Below, piece after piece: positions 1-10,813 of a stretch of DNA of 64,000 nt; positions within the stretch are counted from its first letter, which is position 1, and each line of letters begins with the position of its first letter. Source of the stretch: Prochlorococcus sp. AG-418-F08 (GTDB taxonomy: Bacteria > Cyanobacteriota > Cyanobacteriia > PCC-6307 > Cyanobiaceae); the NCBI GenBank assembly GCA_003214295.1, contig QCLV01000002.1, positions 62,001 to 126,000 of the forward strand. The letters are read 5' to 3'. The notes under the pieces are model-generated. The model saw nothing but the letters and a program-made list of their open reading frames with translations. It was not told where the DNA came from and ran no database searches. The position numbers were made by a program, and so were the translations under genes.

Positions 1-1446
1 TTCATTTTCTTCATCTTGGTTTGTTTTAGAGGCAATTAGAAGCTCTTTTTGCAATTCTTTATTCTCTCCTCTGAAATCTCCTTCAAATGTCAAGAAATAA
101 AGTCTAAACATATAAAAAGCAGTCATACCAGCTGTTAGAAGTCCTATAAACCAAAAAGCTGGAAATGATATAAAAGCATTTCCGAGTATCTCATCTTTAC
201 TCCAAAAACCTGCCAATGGTGGAATACCACTAATTGCTACACAACCTATTAAAAATGTTGTTGATGTATATGGCATTTTTTTTCTTAAACCACCCATTAA
301 TCTCATATCTTGAGCTAATACAGGCTGATGGCCAACCACTTCTTCCATAGCATGTATTACTGAACCAGATCCCAAAAATAGCATTGCTTTAAAGCAAGCA
401 TGAGTAACTAAATGAAAAATTCCTGCTACTGGCGCTCCACACCCCATCGCAAGCATCATATACCCAAGCTGAGAAACTGTGCTGTAAGCTAAACCTTTTT
501 TTAAATCCATTTGGGTCAACGCTATAGAGGCTCCTAAAAAACAAGTAATGGTGCCTACTAAAGCAATAATGAACTGAATAGAGGGGAATATTGAGTACAA
601 AGGTTCGAGTCTTGCTACAAGAAATATTCCTGCAGCAACCATTGTTGCGGCATGGATAAGTGCAGAAATAGGTGTCGGGCCTTCCATCGCATCAGGCAAC
701 CACACATGAAGAGGAAACTGAGCAGATTTTGCCATTGGCCCTAAAAAAACTAAAAAACAAAGCAGTAAAGCAGCCCACATAGGTATCGAATTATCAGATA
801 TTGATTGAGAAATTCCAGTGGCTATTTCATTAAAATCAAAACTATTTGTTGCCCAAAATAGGCCAAGAATTCCTAGTAATAATCCAAAATCTCCCACTCT
901 ATTAACAACAAATGCTTTTTGTGCAGCGTGGGCAGCGCCATCCCTGTCATACCAAAAACCAACCAACAAGTAAGAACACATCCCAACTAATTCCCAAAAA
1001 ACATAAATTTCTAATAAATTCGGACTAACTATTAATCCCATCATTGAACTACTAAATAATGCTAAATATGTAAAAAATCTGACATATCCTTTGTCATGCG
1101 CCATATAACCATGAGAGTAGATCATTACCAGCAAAGTTATAGTAGTTACAAGAGCAAGCATTACACTCCCCAAAGGATCAAGGATAAAACCCATCGGGAT
1201 TGTAAAATCCCCAGCACTAGCCCATACAAATAATTTTTCTACAGATTGATAACCATTGACTTGTTCAACAAGAGCTTTGTAACTAATTACCGCAGAAATG
1301 CCAACAAACGAAATAAGACCTACAGAAACAATTTCTCTGGAATTATTAATTTTCTTATTAATACTTATTAGGCCTAAACCAGAAAGCACTGCTCCAATAA
1401 GGGGGAAAACAGGAATTAACCAGGCAATTTCTGAAGCTTGAGGCAT
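1..1446 (-). CDS. ndhF: NAD(P)H-quinone oxidoreductase subunit 5 (NdhF), N-terminal part
   Basis: NdhF is a large membrane subunit of the thylakoid NDH-1 complex, an antiporter-like proton channel used in respiration and cyclic electron flow. The reading frame stays open from the ATG at 1446 to the left edge, giving 482 codons, so the C-terminal end lies outside the window. The translation is strongly hydrophobic with many membrane segments. It has the typical antiporter-like stretches YVFWELVGMCSYLLVGFW and LPDAMEGPTPISALIHAATM, which occur in the proton-pumping subunits NdhB/D/F. The N-terminus MPQASEIAWLIPVFPL fits NdhF. It is followed on the same strand by nothing visible here. The membrane protein gene upstream lies 33 bases away and is co-oriented. 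Confidence 0.95.
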   Translation of the reverse strand, partial: MPQASEIAWLIPVFPLIGAVLSGLGLISINKKINNSREIVSVGLISFVGISAVISYKALVEQVNGYQSVEKLFVWASAGDFTIPMGFILDPLGSVMLALVTTITLLVMIYSHGYMAHDKGYVRFFTYLALFSSSMMGLIVSPNLLEIYVFWELVGMCSYLLVGFWYDRDGAAHAAQKAFVVNRVGDFGLLLGILGLFWATNSFDFNEIATGISQSISDNSIPMWAALLLCFLVFLGPMAKSAQFPLHVWLPDAMEGPTPISALIHAATMVAAGIFLVARLEPLYSIFPSIQFIIALVGTITCFLGASIALTQMDLKKGLAYSTVSQLGYMMLAMGCGAPVAGIFHLVTHACFKAMLFLGSGSVIHAMEEVVGHQPVLAQDMRLMGGLRKKMPYTSTTFLIGCVAISGIPPLAGFWSKDEILGNAFISFPAFWFIGLLTAGMTAFYMFRLYFLTFEGDFRGENKELQKELLIASKTNQDEENE

Positions 1447-1479
1447 GTTCTAAAAAACTTATAGTTTGATTTTAAACTG

Positions 1480-2208
1480 TCAATTGAAAAATTCCGACAA
1501 AAATGATGAATTAAATGTTTTAACGACAATATTTATATACTTATGGGACCACCAAAGCACGCCTATTGCAATCAATATGCCAAGTTGAGATAACTTAAAA
1601 AATTCTTTAATTTTAAATTCTTGCCTTCCTTCAAGTATTGCTATAAAAGGGATTATAGAAGTACTTTTTCTAAACTTTTCAAACTCTTCTCCAAATCTAT
1701 TTGCTAATCTCTTATCCCCATGCCAGATTGCAAAAAGATGATGCAAAACTAAGCCAATAGAAGTTACTAATGTGAATGATGTACCAATCCATAGAGTATG
1801 AGCAAAACACCAAATTATCTGACCAAATGCTTGTGGATGTCTCGTGATTCGCATTATCCCAGTTCCATAGATTCGTACTTTAGGTTTTAAAACCGAAGGA
1901 ATTTCTAGCAAGTTGTAAGTAGCGGGATATAAAAATAAAAAACTTATTGCAGTTAAGAACCAAACGACTATAAAAACAAAATTATTACCCTGTAAATTCC
2001 ATAATCTGATTCCGTCATATCTATGAGCCAAAAAATAACTAATCAAGATAATTGCAGATGGCAAACTTAAAAAAACAAAACATAACCGCCATAATCTCGG
2101 TCCCATAATAGATTCTGCTTTGATTCTTAAAGCAGCTCCCCCACTATGAATTACCGCAAAAATTAAAATCAAAAGTAAGATGATTAGGGAAGTTTTATGA
2201 GTCTCCAT
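1480..2208 (-). CDS. NnrU/Z-ISO family membrane protein, probable 15-cis-zeta-carotene isomerase
   Basis: This 242-residue polytopic membrane protein has about five or six hydrophobic segments. The NnrU family includes Z-ISO, the haem-dependent isomerase acting on the 15-cis bond of zeta-carotene between phytoene desaturase and zeta-carotene desaturase. Residues 118-175 carry what I recall as the plant Z-ISO signature: RITRHPQ (121-126 region), WCFAHTLWIG (133-142), the HH pair at 156-157 and HGDKRLANRFGEEF after it, then a conserved EGRQ near 195. His residues in this part are candidate haem ligands by family analogy. The pds-pys genes lie about 2 kb away, which supports the role. The substrate assignment is an inference; a generic NnrU protein is the alternative. 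Confidence 0.75.
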   Translation of the reverse strand: METHKTSLIILLLILIFAVIHSGGAALRIKAESIMGPRLWRLCFVFLSLPSAIILISYFLAHRYDGIRLWNLQGNNFVFIVVWFLTAISFLFLYPATYNLLEIPSVLKPKVRIYGTGIMRITRHPQAFGQIIWCFAHTLWIGTSFTLVTSIGLVLHHLFAIWHGDKRLANRFGEEFEKFRKSTSIIPFIAILEGRQEFKIKEFFKLSQLGILIAIGVLWWSHKYINIVVKTFNSSFLSEFFN

Positions 2209-2291
2209 ATATTTAAATTGTTCAAATAATTTTTGTTCTTAACAAGAATGCTCCTAGGCATTAGAATTATAAGAAACTGTAGGCATAATAG

Positions 2292-3236
2292 ATGCCAGAA
2301 TTACCTTTTACACTCGACCAATTAAGAATATTAAAAGCTATAGCAGCTCAAGGTAGTTTTAAAAAAGCTGCAGATCTTTTATATGTAACCCAACCTGCAG
2401 TAAGTCTACAAATACAAAATTTAGAAAAACAACTTGAAATTACAATTTTCGACAGAGGTGGTAGGAAGGCACTACTGACTGAAGCAGGGAGACTATTACT
2501 TGAATATTGTGAACGAATTTTGAATCAATGCGAAGAAGCTTGCAAAGCTATTGAAGATTTAAATAGCTTAAAAGGTGGAACTCTTGTCATTGGAGCGAGC
2601 CAAACAACGGGTACCTATTTAATGCCGAGAATGATAGGACTTTTCAGACAAAAATTCCCTGAAGTATCAGTTCAACTTCAAGTACATAGTACGAGAAGAA
2701 CTGGTTGGAGTGTCGCCAATGGACAAATTGACTTAGCCATTATTGGCGGACAATTACCTGCAGATTTAGAAAATTTGCTACAAGTAATTCCATATGCCAC
2801 TGATGAATTGGCATTAGTTTTACCATCTAAACATACACTTTCGAACAAAAAAGAGCTTCTAAAAGAAGACTTATACAAATTAAATTTTGTAACACTAGAC
2901 TCACAATCTACAACAAGAAAAGTTGTTGACAAACTTCTCCAAGATTCTGGGCTTGATATTCAAAGATTAAAAATTGAGATGGAACTTAACTCGCTTGAAG
3001 CAATCAAGAATGCAGTTCAATCAGGTTTAGGAGCATCCTTTTTGCCTGTTGTTTCGATTGAAAGAGAATTATTGGCTGGAACAATCCACAAAGCATTCGT
3101 TGCAGATTTAGAGGTTAAAAGAGAGCTTAAATTAATTACTAATCCATCACGGTATACATCAAGAGCATCAGAAGTATTTAAGAAAAACATTCTTCCACAA
3201 TTTGCTAGCTTAGAAAGCCCTTTGAGGCATATATAA
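2292..3236 (+). CDS. rbcR: LysR-type transcriptional regulator, RbcR-like
   Basis: This 314-residue protein has an N-terminal winged helix-turn-helix (about residues 8-66, with [19 protein letters not shown]) followed by a periplasmic-binding-like effector domain. That is the standard LysR layout and size. The stretches [33 protein letters not shown] and [15 protein letters not shown] match the RbcR/Ycf30 branch of cyanobacteria and algae, which controls Rubisco and carbon-fixation genes. The related CmpR/NdhR regulators are the alternative. It is divergent from the Z-ISO-like gene, with an 83-base gap that could hold promoters for both. The ATG at 2292 starts just before the conserved N-terminus. 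Confidence 0.9.
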   Translation: MPELPFTLDQLRILKAIAAQGSFKKAADLLYVTQPAVSLQIQNLEKQLEITIFDRGGRKALLTEAGRLLLEYCERILNQCEEACKAIEDLNSLKGGTLVIGASQTTGTYLMPRMIGLFRQKFPEVSVQLQVHSTRRTGWSVANGQIDLAIIGGQLPADLENLLQVIPYATDELALVLPSKHTLSNKKELLKEDLYKLNFVTLDSQSTTRKVVDKLLQDSGLDIQRLKIEMELNSLEAIKNAVQSGLGASFLPVVSIERELLAGTIHKAFVADLEVKRELKLITNPSRYTSRASEVFKKNILPQFASLESPLRHI

Positions 3237-3242
3237 TTCCGA

Positions 3243-3866
3243 TCAAAACTGAATTGCTTCTTTGTTAATACCTACCCCGCCGTCTTCGGCTTGTCCATCG
3301 CCTTTTATTATAAATTTATTTTCATTTACATCAGTCTGATAAACGCACTTAACTATTGGCTTATCCCTTATGGAACCAATATAAGCAAAAGTATTCATCC
3401 TTTGCTTACATTCTCTTACATCTTCATTACTAATTGCGCCCTGTTTTTGTAACACTGTCCAATTCTCTCTTCTAATCACACACCCTGGCTGAAGAGCTGG
3501 TTGCGTTACAAAACTCGTAGATGGATTTAGAGTCGTATACATTTCAACATCAATTACAAAAGCACTAGCACCCCATTGTCTGCAAAATTCTGGGTCTGGA
3601 ACCGCCATATCTAATTGTTGTTGACTTGCTATATTTCCCTGCCCGCCATCAGTTGTACTGGTAATAGCGCTCCCGATACCAACTCCTAAAATTAATACTC
3701 CAGCAAGTACGGCAATGGTTCCTGTACTAAAGTTGATCTTTTGTTCAGAAGAAGCAGGCAATCTATTGCTTCTTTGACCATAAGAATCCACGTCCCTTTG
3801 ATTTGGAGGATAATAACTTCTATTTGAGCCTCTTCTTGGCCTTCTATTTGATGGTGGTCTATTCAC
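3243..3866 (-). CDS. DUF3172 family protein with N-terminal membrane anchor
   Basis: This 207-residue protein begins with a basic, Asn/Ser/Arg-rich segment (about residues 1-45), followed by one hydrophobic helix (about 50-70, [18 protein letters not shown]) and a soluble domain. The soluble part contains [21 protein letters not shown] and further Cys residues ([26 protein letters not shown]), as in the cyanobacterial DUF3172 family. The function is unknown. The positive-inside pattern suggests a single-pass protein with its C-terminal domain outside the cytoplasm or in the lumen. It overlaps the end of ndhM by four bases, so the two are probably co-transcribed. Its stop lies a few bases from the convergent rbcR stop. 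Confidence 0.75.
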   Translation of the reverse strand: MNRPPSNRRPRRGSNRSYYPPNQRDVDSYGQRSNRLPASSEQKINFSTGTIAVLAGVLILGVGIGSAITSTTDGGQGNIASQQQLDMAVPDPEFCRQWGASAFVIDVEMYTTLNPSTSFVTQPALQPGCVIRRENWTVLQKQGAISNEDVRECKQRMNTFAYIGSIRDKPIVKCVYQTDVNENKFIIKGDGQAEDGGVGINKEAIQF

Positions 3867-4210
3867 AGTACTTTGTTAGTCTTTGGTAAACCCATCGAAT
3901 AATTCATTACTCTACAATCAGGGTTATAACTAAGCTGACCATTTTGAAGCAAAAATTTAATTAAACCTTCGATTTCTGATCCTATTTTTCGAAGTTCATA
4001 ATCATCTAAATCCGTCCCTGCTCTATCTTTTATTAATTCATTGAATTTTTCATTTATTCTGTTTAGAGAATCTTCGTTCCAAATAAATTCGTTATCGGGA
4101 TCTAAATCAAGAGTTAGTTTATTGGGATGAAACTTTAATTCTTCATCTACCACTTCGGCAGTAAAAATTCTTACATGCCTAGTAGTCGATTTTAAAAGCA
4201 TTTTTTCCAT
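3863..4210 (-). CDS. ndhM: NAD(P)H-quinone oxidoreductase subunit M (NdhM)
   Basis: NdhM is a peripheral, oxygenic-photosynthesis-specific subunit of NDH-1 on the cytoplasmic face. This 115-residue protein matches the family in length and in signature: [16 protein letters not shown] at the start, [16 protein letters not shown] in the middle, and [14 protein letters not shown] at the end. An ATG three codons downstream (4201) is an equally reasonable start. It is the first gene of a short minus-strand unit with the DUF3172 gene, overlapping it by four bases, and is divergent from phytoene desaturase. Three other NDH-1-related genes lie in the window (ndhF, ndhO, a crr7-like gene). Confidence 0.93.
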   Translation of the reverse strand: MEKMLLKSTTRHVRIFTAEVVDEELKFHPNKLTLDLDPDNEFIWNEDSLNRINEKFNELIKDRAGTDLDDYELRKIGSEIEGLIKFLLQNGQLSYNPDCRVMNYSMGLPKTNKVL

Positions 4211-4258
4211 AATTTTACGAAATAACCAACGAAAAAAACTAATATGTTCTAACTTTAA

Positions 4259-5701
<1,443 letters not shown>

Positions 5702-5741
5702 GATTTACATTCCAGTAATTTAAAAATTCATCTAAACCTTT

Positions 5742-6650
5742 TTGAAAAATTCAATTTCTCAACTAGATCAAGCATACGAGATATGCCGAAAAGAAACCCA
5801 AAAATGGGCTAAAACTTTTTACTTGGGTACGCTCCTGCTACCTGTAGAAAAAAGAAAAGCGATTTGGGCTATTTATGTTTGGTGTAGAAGAACAGATGAA
5901 ATAATGGATAGCTTAGAAGCTTCAACTAAATCGCAAGATGAACTTTCAGATAATCTAGATGCCTGGGAAGAAAATACGAGGAATGTATTTAAAGGGAATA
6001 TTAAATCTGAATTAGATTCAGTTTTATTAGATACCATTGAAAAATATCCACAAAATATTCAACCCTATCTGGATATGATAGATGGGCAGAGAATGGATCT
6101 CAATAAATTTAGATACAAAGATTTTGATGAATTAAAACTTTATTGTTATAGAGTCGCAGGTACTGTTGGTTTAATGACTCAGAATGTCATGGGGATAGAT
6201 ACTGCTTATACATCAGCCCCTTGGAGTGCCAAGCCTGACCCCTCTGAAGCAGCAATAGCTCTAGGAATTGCGAATCAATTAACAAATATATTAAGAGATG
6301 TAGGAGAAGATAGACGCAGAGGAAGAATTTACCTCCCACTAGCTGATATGGAAGAATTTAATTATTCAGAAGAAGAACTTTTAAAAGGCGAAATTAACAA
6401 TCAGTGGAAGGCACTTATGAATTTTCAATTAACAAGGGCGCGTGATTGGTTCCAAAAGTCTGAAGATGGGATTAAGTGGTTATCTTCTGATGCTAGATGG
6501 CCAGTTTGGACATCTTTACGACTTTATAGAGGAATATTAGATTCCATTGAGAGATTAGATTATGATGTTTTTAATAACAGAGCTTTTGTAAAGAATTCAG
6601 TAAAAGCTTTTGAAATTCCAATCTCTTTTTTAATATCTCGAATTAAATAA
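5742..6650 (+). CDS. crtB: phytoene synthase
   Basis: Also called pys. It condenses two GGPP molecules to 15-cis-phytoene, the first committed carotenoid step. The 302-residue protein carries both Asp-rich Mg-diphosphate motifs: DEIMD at residues 52-56 (within RRTDEIMD) and DVGED at 186-190 (within TNILRDVGED, followed by RRRGRIYLP). The start is TTG at 5742: an in-frame TAA lies at 5733-5735, and no ATG follows until inside the first Asp-rich motif. It lies 40 bases behind phytoene desaturase and is probably co-transcribed with it. Its stop codon touches the stop of the convergent RRM gene with no spacer. Confidence 0.95.
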   Translation: MKNSISQLDQAYEICRKETQKWAKTFYLGTLLLPVEKRKAIWAIYVWCRRTDEIMDSLEASTKSQDELSDNLDAWEENTRNVFKGNIKSELDSVLLDTIEKYPQNIQPYLDMIDGQRMDLNKFRYKDFDELKLYCYRVAGTVGLMTQNVMGIDTAYTSAPWSAKPDPSEAAIALGIANQLTNILRDVGEDRRRGRIYLPLADMEEFNYSEEELLKGEINNQWKALMNFQLTRARDWFQKSEDGIKWLSSDARWPVWTSLRLYRGILDSIERLDYDVFNNRAFVKNSVKAFEIPISFLISRIK

Positions 6651-7070
6651 TTAAGCAGGAGTCTTCTGGTTAGCCAACAAATCTTTTAATTTGGAAAGTT
6701 CTCCAGCCCATCTTGGATCAGGGGACTCAAGATTAGGTGCATCACTATGCACGATTTTCTTAAAATCTTTCCTCTTCTTGTTCCTGGTTAAATTGCCGCT
6801 ATTTCTTTTATTTGAAGCAGAATCTTTCTTGTCTGATAACTCTACTCTTAATTTAGATCCATTAAATTCAAAACCATTTAATTTTTGAATTAATAAATTA
6901 GCATTCTCTTCTTTGTTTGTTGTCGCGAAACCAAATCCTCTGCATTCTTTAGTTTCCTTATCTAAAACTGCTTTAAATCTAATAGAATCAGAAACTGATT
7001 TTAAAAGCGTATCAAATTCTTTTGGATTAAATCCTTGTGGTAAGTTGCCAATGTAAATGCGAATACTCAT
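6651..7070 (-). CDS. RRM-domain RNA-binding protein
   Basis: This 139-residue protein has a single RNA recognition motif at the N-terminus (about residues 1-82). RNP2 reads IRIYIGNL (3-10) and RNP1 reads ECRGFGFAT (42-50). The C-terminal tail is a basic, Asn/Lys/Arg-rich stretch, then a conserved-looking end with PDPRWAGELSKLKDLL. Cyanobacterial Rbp proteins of this size bind RNA and some are cold-induced; the target here cannot be read from sequence. The tail is longer than the Gly-rich tails of many Rbp proteins. Its stop directly abuts the phytoene synthase stop, so the two transcripts converge with no room for a separate terminator. Confidence 0.88.
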   Translation of the reverse strand: MSIRIYIGNLPQGFNPKEFDTLLKSVSDSIRFKAVLDKETKECRGFGFATTNKEENANLLIQKLNGFEFNGSKLRVELSDKKDSASNKRNSGNLTRNKKRKDFKKIVHSDAPNLESPDPRWAGELSKLKDLLANQKTPA

Positions 7071-7128
7071 AAATTTTTAAAAATGATTTTGAAGTCTGAA
7101 CTTCTAAACAAAACTAGGCTATGTGTAT

Positions 7129-8346
7129 TTAATCACATTTTGGCGCATTTTGTTCAATCCATTGCTTTGCTTTAAAAATAGCTTCATCAAAATTATTCAA
7201 TCGTTTAAATGCAAGCTCCCTTGAAAGATACTCTAAAAGCTCTCCTAGGATGGGACCATCCTTTATTTTTAAGTTTTGTTTGATTTCATCGCCATTAATT
7301 AAATTTGAGGGATGAAATAATTTGTCTTCCTTATCACGCCATCTTTTTAACCAAACTAAACGAAGTTTTTGAGGTAAATAAAAAATAAAAGATGGAAGAA
7401 ACATCTCTAATTCTTGATGCAACTTAAATCTATCTAATTCATTTAACTGATAAATATTTTTATTCTTCAAAAAGAAGTGCCATTTTCGCAATAACTTAAT
7501 TTTTGTGATTTCAGATTTACTAAACTTAAACTTCTTTAGAGAAACAACATCTAAAATTTGGGCAATCAAAAATAATGGTAAAAATTTATCTTTTTCTTCC
7601 TTATTAAGATCTTTATAATTTATTTTCAATAAATCCAAAAAAAATGAATCTTCATATAAGTTATCAGAACCAAATATATTAAATTTTTGTAGCAACACTA
7701 TCGCATCAAGAGCATTAACCCCTTTAACTATTTTCCCTATTTCATAATTAATCCTCTCTTTAGCAACAAGAAGTAATCTCTCTTTATTTTTTTTTATAAA
7801 AGTAATTAAATCAAGATCAATTTTAAAATTCAATTCCGAAACAAATCGAAAACATCTTAATATTCGTAAAGGATCATTCAGTAAATTTACTTCTGAATGT
7901 GTTCTAATCAATGAAATCTTTAGATCTTTAAGACCATTTAATGGATCAAACAAACACTTCTTATCAAACAAAAAAGCAATAGAATTAATCGAAAAGTCTC
8001 TAGAACACAAATCTCCTTCTATCGTGGCAGAAACCTGATTAGCAATATCAATATTAATATGATTGAGAATAACTCTTACAACTTCTCTTTTTTCATCTAA
8101 AATTATAAATTTTGATCCGATATTATCTGCAATGCTTCTCCCAATTTCAATTGCATTTAAAGGTACCACAATATCAAAATCTACCTCTTTAGTTTCTCTT
8201 CTCAAAATAATATCCCTTATGTAACCACCAACCAAATATGATCCTTTAGGTAAAAAACCTAGTATAAAATTCAAATTATGTAATTTTATACTAGTTTCTA
8301 ATTCGTTAATTATTAGTGTATGATCTGTGAGAATACTATTTTTCAT
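7129..8346 (-). CDS. cca: tRNA nucleotidyltransferase / poly(A) polymerase family protein
   Basis: This enzyme family adds or repairs the 3' CCA of tRNAs, or adds A tails. The nucleotidyltransferase core is near the N-terminus: LVGGYIRDIILRRE, about residues 38-51, then VDFDIVVP with the paired metal-binding acidic residues. Family stretches follow: DLCSRDFSINSIAF, then DPLRILRCFRF and the RNA-binding helices. At 405 residues it lacks an obvious HD domain. The tRNA-Asn in this window does not encode its own CCA end, so a CCA-adding enzyme is needed. The gene is divergent from ycf34, with only 11 bases between start codons. CCA addition versus A addition alone cannot be decided by eye. Confidence 0.87.
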   Translation of the reverse strand: MKNSILTDHTLIINELETSIKLHNLNFILGFLPKGSYLVGGYIRDIILRRETKEVDFDIVVPLNAIEIGRSIADNIGSKFIILDEKREVVRVILNHINIDIANQVSATIEGDLCSRDFSINSIAFLFDKKCLFDPLNGLKDLKISLIRTHSEVNLLNDPLRILRCFRFVSELNFKIDLDLITFIKKNKERLLLVAKERINYEIGKIVKGVNALDAIVLLQKFNIFGSDNLYEDSFFLDLLKINYKDLNKEEKDKFLPLFLIAQILDVVSLKKFKFSKSEITKIKLLRKWHFFLKNKNIYQLNELDRFKLHQELEMFLPSFIFYLPQKLRLVWLKRWRDKEDKLFHPSNLINGDEIKQNLKIKDGPILGELLEYLSRELAFKRLNNFDEAIFKAKQWIEQNAPKCD

Positions 8347-8357
8347 TTAAATTTATT

Positions 8358-8609
8358 ATGTGCATTTGCATCAACTGTAGATGGGTTGATAGATGTATTA
8401 CATATCATGATGTTGAGAATAATCATGGTGTTGATCATATTTGTGATCTACCTGATTTTAAAGCAAAAAAACCATTCATTCATGTCAATATAGTCAAAGA
8501 TAATAATGGTGATTATAAAACTGATTGGGATGTTCAATCTTGTGAAAGTTTTGAAAATGAATTTGGTAAATGGTCTAAGTGTAATCCAGGTTTGGAATTA
8601 CCCGTTTAA
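8358..8609 (+). CDS. ycf34: Ycf34 family Fe-S protein
   Basis: This is an 83-residue Cys-rich protein. It begins MCICINCRWVDRCITYH with Cys at 2, 4, 7 and 13, and has further Cys later (DHICDLPDF, VQSCESFE). The length and pattern match Ycf34, a plastid and cyanobacterial protein reported to bind an iron-sulfur cluster and to affect photosynthetic electron transport. It is the first of a two-gene plus-strand unit with the tsaB-like gene, nine bases apart. The start codons of ycf34 and the divergent cca gene are so close that their promoters must overlap the coding ends. Confidence 0.88.
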   Translation: MCICINCRWVDRCITYHDVENNHGVDHICDLPDFKAKKPFIHVNIVKDNNGDYKTDWDVQSCESFENEFGKWSKCNPGLELPV

Positions 8610-8618
8610 AGGTAATAG

Positions 8619-9272
8619 ATGACAAACAAACTCAAACAAAGAGAAAATTACCCTATATTAGTGATCCATAGCACGGACAATTCTTTTTGCTTTGGCTATA
8701 GAAAAAACAATAACCTTCAATACGATAAATTTTTTATCAAAAAATTTGATAATGACCTTTGTAACAACTTAATTGAAGATTTCAGTAAATTCATTTCCAA
8801 AGAAAATTTACAAAAAATAAATAAGTTGTCTGTCAGTATAGGGCCAGCAAATTTTAATGCTTCACGACTTATTGTGGTTTTAGCAAGAACTATCTCACAA
8901 CAAATAAATTGTCCAATAGAGAGTTTTAGTGCATTTGAAATAATGTCAAAAAGAATTGCATCAAAAAATAATATCTTTACAGACAAAAAATCATTCTGGA
9001 TTTACAAAAAATTAAAACGAAAGGGTTTTATTGCAGGTAAATATGAAATTTGTTATAACGAAAAAATTAACCCAGATCTAGTTATTCGAGAAACAGTTTT
9101 ACCAAAATTTTTTAAAGAACTTGATAATAAAGAACTTTTTTTTGAAGCTATTTATGATGATAAAGAAGATTTAAAAGAACTATTAAATTTATCAAATAAA
9201 AATTTATTAAATTCAAATGTAGATTCTTGGAAAGAAGTTTTTCCTCTTTACCCTATTTCTCCAATTAACTAA
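8619..9272 (+). CDS. TsaB-like protein (tRNA t6A biosynthesis)
   Basis: TsaB (YeaZ) partners TsaD in making N6-threonylcarbamoyladenosine at position 37 of ANN-decoding tRNAs. This 217-residue protein has the ASKHA-type opening ILVIHSTDNSFCFGYRKNN and a degenerate form of the TsaB hallmark, SVSIGPANFNASRLIVVLARTI, in place of the usual GPGSFTGLR. A matching PIESFSAFEIM follows. The rest is divergent and Lys/Asn-rich, as is common in this genome. The identity is plausible but not as secure as its neighbours. It is convergent with plsC, with a four-base gap between the stops. Confidence 0.68.
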   Translation: MTNKLKQRENYPILVIHSTDNSFCFGYRKNNNLQYDKFFIKKFDNDLCNNLIEDFSKFISKENLQKINKLSVSIGPANFNASRLIVVLARTISQQINCPIESFSAFEIMSKRIASKNNIFTDKKSFWIYKKLKRKGFIAGKYEICYNEKINPDLVIRETVLPKFFKELDNKELFFEAIYDDKEDLKELLNLSNKNLLNSNVDSWKEVFPLYPISPIN

Positions 9273-9276
9273 ATAT

Positions 9277-9897
9277 TCATCCAATCAAATTATTAATTCT
9301 ATCTTGAAGAAGTATTGTTAAAGAATGGAGATCATCTCTTGATGAACTTTGTGGAGGTTGAACAGGTTTTCCCACTTTAATAACTATTTTTGAAAATAAA
9401 GGAATACAGAATTTAAATCTTATTAGTCTATGTGAATTAACTATTGCAACAGGCAATAATAATTTTTGATTTTTAAAAGCTAGTAATGCTGCTCCTTGTT
9501 TGGGCTTGTTAACTCGACCATTTTTTTGACGAGTGCCATCAATAAAAATTCCAATAGAATTATCATTTGATAATTTTTTACATGCTGTTTGAATTGTATT
9601 TTTATCAGCAACTCCTCTTTTTACAGGATAAGCCCCACAAGCCTTGATAATAAAGCCAAGAAAAGGAATTTTAAAAAGCTCTGCCTTGGCCATAAAAGAT
9701 ATATTACGTCCAAGTGCATGGCCTAACAAAGGGGGGTCAAGTAAAGACCCATGATTAGAAACCATTATAAAAGAATCTGTTTGAGGAATATTGTCTCTAC
9801 CTACTAGATGACCTTTAAATACAAATTTATAAATAGGAAATACAAAAAGCTTGCTAACTAATTCATATATTAATTTTTGAATAGTTTGATTTTTCAT
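9277..9897 (-). CDS. plsC: 1-acyl-sn-glycerol-3-phosphate acyltransferase
   Basis: PlsC acylates lysophosphatidic acid to phosphatidic acid at the membrane. The 206-residue protein has the catalytic HX4D box in SNHGSLLDPP (about residues 48-57), the second motif ISFMAKAELFKIPFLG, and the third motif IFIDGTRQKNG, all in family order. The gene lies six bases behind fabD in a minus-strand row fabH-fabD-plsC, preceded by plsX. This is a compact phospholipid block in which the acyl-phosphate route (PlsX) and fatty-acid initiation (FabD, FabH) are encoded next to the second acylation step. It is convergent with the tsaB-like gene. Confidence 0.93.
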   Translation of the reverse strand: MKNQTIQKLIYELVSKLFVFPIYKFVFKGHLVGRDNIPQTDSFIMVSNHGSLLDPPLLGHALGRNISFMAKAELFKIPFLGFIIKACGAYPVKRGVADKNTIQTACKKLSNDNSIGIFIDGTRQKNGRVNKPKQGAALLAFKNQKLLLPVAIVNSHRLIRFKFCIPLFSKIVIKVGKPVQPPQSSSRDDLHSLTILLQDRINNLIG

Positions 9898-9903
9898 ACA
9901 AAT

Positions 9904-10800
9904 TTAGTAAGATATTTGATCAGAAGATGAAACTTGGGAAATTTTTACATCTTGAAGATGTCTTTTTGCTAAACCGCTTAGTACATTAGAAGGGCCAATT
10001 TCAACAATATGAAGATCACTATCCTTTGCCATTAAATCCATCGTTTCTCGCCACCTCACGCCATTACACATTTGCTTTTCTAATCTAATTTTAAGCTCGC
10101 TTGAATTACTACAGAGTGAGGGTTCATAATTGCTGATTACTGGGAAAGAAGGCTTTTTAAATTTAATCTGTTTTAAATACTCAGAAAATTTTGATGAAGG
10201 CTCATTCATAAATGGTGAATGAAATGCACCTGAAACATTTAATTTCAAGAATCTTTTACAAGAAATTTCTCTCGATAAACTATCTAATGCTTCAGTAGAT
10301 CCTGATAAAACAACTTGGGAAGAGCTATTATCATTAGCAATTACAATATCATCAATTTTTTGTACTAATATATCAAGTTGATTTCTATCAAAACCAATTA
10401 CTGCTGCCATAGATCCTTTCCCAGCATTTACCATTACTTGAGACCTTTCTTTTATTAGAGAAACGCAATCTTCAAATGAAAAAACATCCGCACAATATAA
10501 TGCAGTGATTTCTCCTAGACTGTGCCCAGCAACATAAGTTGGTTTAAATCCATTTTCCTTTAATGAATCTAATAAAATTGATTCAACTAAAAAGAGACAA
10601 ATTTGTGTATTACTTGTGTTATTTAAATCATAAAGAGGATTTGTTGGTTCAGTATCTAACTCACAAATTTCAAATAAATTCCTTTCGAATACCTCAGAAG
10701 CATAATTAAACCTCTCATTTGTGTTTGGCAAATTTTCAATTTGTTTTGCCATTCCAATTTTTTGCGAACCCTGTCCAGGGAATACCCATGCAACTGTCAT
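9904..10800 (-). CDS. fabD: malonyl-CoA:ACP transacylase
   Basis: FabD loads malonate onto acyl carrier protein for fatty-acid synthesis. The protein has the entry motif VFPGQGSQKIGMAKQ near the N-terminus, the nucleophile elbow GHSLGE, and the downstream GAFHSPFM with the catalytic His. The open frame extends to 10839, but I place the start at the ATG at 10800. It is preceded on the minus strand by AAGGAGC six bases away, a strong ribosome binding site, and family members begin at this point. The start gives 298 residues, the usual size. The gene lies 13 bases after fabH. Confidence 0.94.
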   Translation of the reverse strand: MTVAWVFPGQGSQKIGMAKQIENLPNTNERFNYASEVFERNLFEICELDTEPTNPLYDLNNTSNTQICLFLVESILLDSLKENGFKPTYVAGHSLGEITALYCADVFSFEDCVSLIKERSQVMVNAGKGSMAAVIGFDRNQLDILVQKIDDIVIANDNSSSQVVLSGSTEALDSLSREISCKRFLKLNVSGAFHSPFMNEPSSKFSEYLKQIKFKKPSFPVISNYEPSLCSNSSELKIRLEKQMCNGVRWRETMDLMAKDSDLHIVEIGPSNVLSGLAKRHLQDVKISQVSSSDQISY

Positions 10801-10813
10801 AATGCTCCTTTTT